Assembly (NCBI GenBank): GCA_019117525.1
Contig: DWZO01000056.1
Span: forward strand, 1 to 5,783
Length of the DNA stretch: 5,783 bases
DNA from: Allocoprobacillus merdigallinarum
GTDB lineage: Bacteria; Bacillota_I; Bacilli_A; Erysipelotrichales; Coprobacillaceae
Direction of reading: 5' to 3'
Made by a program: the position numbers and the translations under genes. Below, piece after piece: positions 5,646 to 5,783 of the stretch (positions are counted from its first letter, which is position 1; each line of letters starts with the position of its first letter). The notes under the pieces are model-generated. The model ran no database searches. It was not told where the DNA came from and was given only the letters and a program-made list of their open reading frames with translations.

Positions 5646-5783
5646 TCATAGGCCATCAGACACACTTGCTTTATTGTAGTAATCTTTAAGCATCTTTCTA
5701 GTCATTACAATTGAGTAACTGATAATTCTCATCATGGAAAACATAAGCTTGAAACCTCTATATCTATGATTGAATCTCCAGGC
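5646..5783 (-). CDS. C-terminal end of an unidentified minus-strand protein (start outside the window)
   Basis: The frame is open from the window edge at 5783 to a TGA at 5648-5646, followed at once by TAA, and gives 45 residues. The sequence opens with WRFNHRYRGFKLMFSMMRI and ends with MTRKMLKDYYNKASVSDGL. It is rich in Arg, Tyr and Met and reads like a real basic protein end and not like random AT-rich translation. I do not recognise the family. The neighbourhood (an IS-end-like motif, repeats, and a transposase fragment at the other side of the operon) makes a transposase or another mobile-element protein a reasonable guess. The gene lies upstream of, and in the same direction as, the mltG operon. 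The hairpin at 5453-5494 could end its transcript. A chance open frame of this length is not excluded. Confidence 0.45.
   Translation of the reverse strand, partial: AWRFNHRYRGFKLMFSMMRIISYSIVMTRKMLKDYYNKASVSDGL

Larger units (their letters stand above)
5411..5783 (-). mobile_element. Possible terminal part of an insertion sequence or related element
   Basis: AGGCTGTAACAAAATAAATA at 5411-5430 resembles the ends of several Bacillota insertion sequences, which often read GAGxCTGTxxCAAAA. Read on the minus strand, the region runs from a partial protein C-terminus (5783-5646), through a repeat-rich tail and a hairpin, to this motif. That layout would suit the 3' part of an IS whose other end lies beyond the window. 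No opposite terminal repeat or target duplication can be checked here, and about 235 bases between stop codon and end is long for an IS. The call is an inference from resemblance and layout; the family is not identified. Confidence 0.3.

Noticed and set aside
5462..5689. 75-codon open frame on the plus strand with YGPFYGPFYGP repeats
   Set aside because: The start lacks a ribosome binding site, the repeat in the protein only mirrors the DNA repeat at 5531-5604, and the 3' half overlaps the more plausible minus-strand C-terminus.

Overview
The window carries six complete, co-oriented genes on the minus strand. Their order is mltG - trmR - trhP1 - trhP2 - udk - greA, the same as the yrrL-yrrM-yrrN-yrrO-udk-greA cluster of Bacillus subtilis. 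The DNA is strongly AT-rich, the Shine-Dalgarno sites are good (GGAGG, GAGGTG), and one promoter closely matches the sigma-A consensus. This points to a low-GC Bacillota chromosome. The protein style would suit a gut Erysipelotrichia-type organism, but that placement is an impression and not proven here.

Region 1-345: the 3' end of a plus-strand gene (1-264), probably an IS1595-type transposase, runs towards the operon. It is followed by a short non-coding stretch and by the intrinsic terminator of greA on the minus strand (320-347).

Region 346-5323: the operon, read from right to left. It starts with MltG, a membrane-anchored endolytic murein transglycosylase. Next come TrmR, TrhP1 and TrhP2, which by homology convert the wobble uridine 34 of several tRNAs to 5-hydroxyuridine (TrhP) and then to 5-methoxyuridine (TrmR). 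Udk (uridine/cytidine salvage) and GreA (transcript-cleavage factor) close the operon. The first five genes are packed with a 1-base gap or with overlaps of 4 or 26 bases, so translational coupling is likely. Only the udk-greA junction has a real spacer (73 bases), with a possible weak internal promoter.

Region 5324-5783: the mltG leader and a near-consensus promoter (5347-5375), then about 270 bases without a convincing gene. That stretch holds an AT-only inverted repeat, an IS-end-like motif, a hairpin containing a Fur-box-like palindrome, and a tandem repeat with five GGACC cores. The last 138 bases encode the C-terminus of an unidentified minus-strand protein, perhaps another mobile-element protein. 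The housekeeping operon is therefore probably bracketed by mobile DNA.

I see no clearly new multi-gene system. The points most worth a second look are TrhP1, which has lost the cysteines its neighbour TrhP2 keeps, and the repeat-rich non-coding stretch upstream of mltG.
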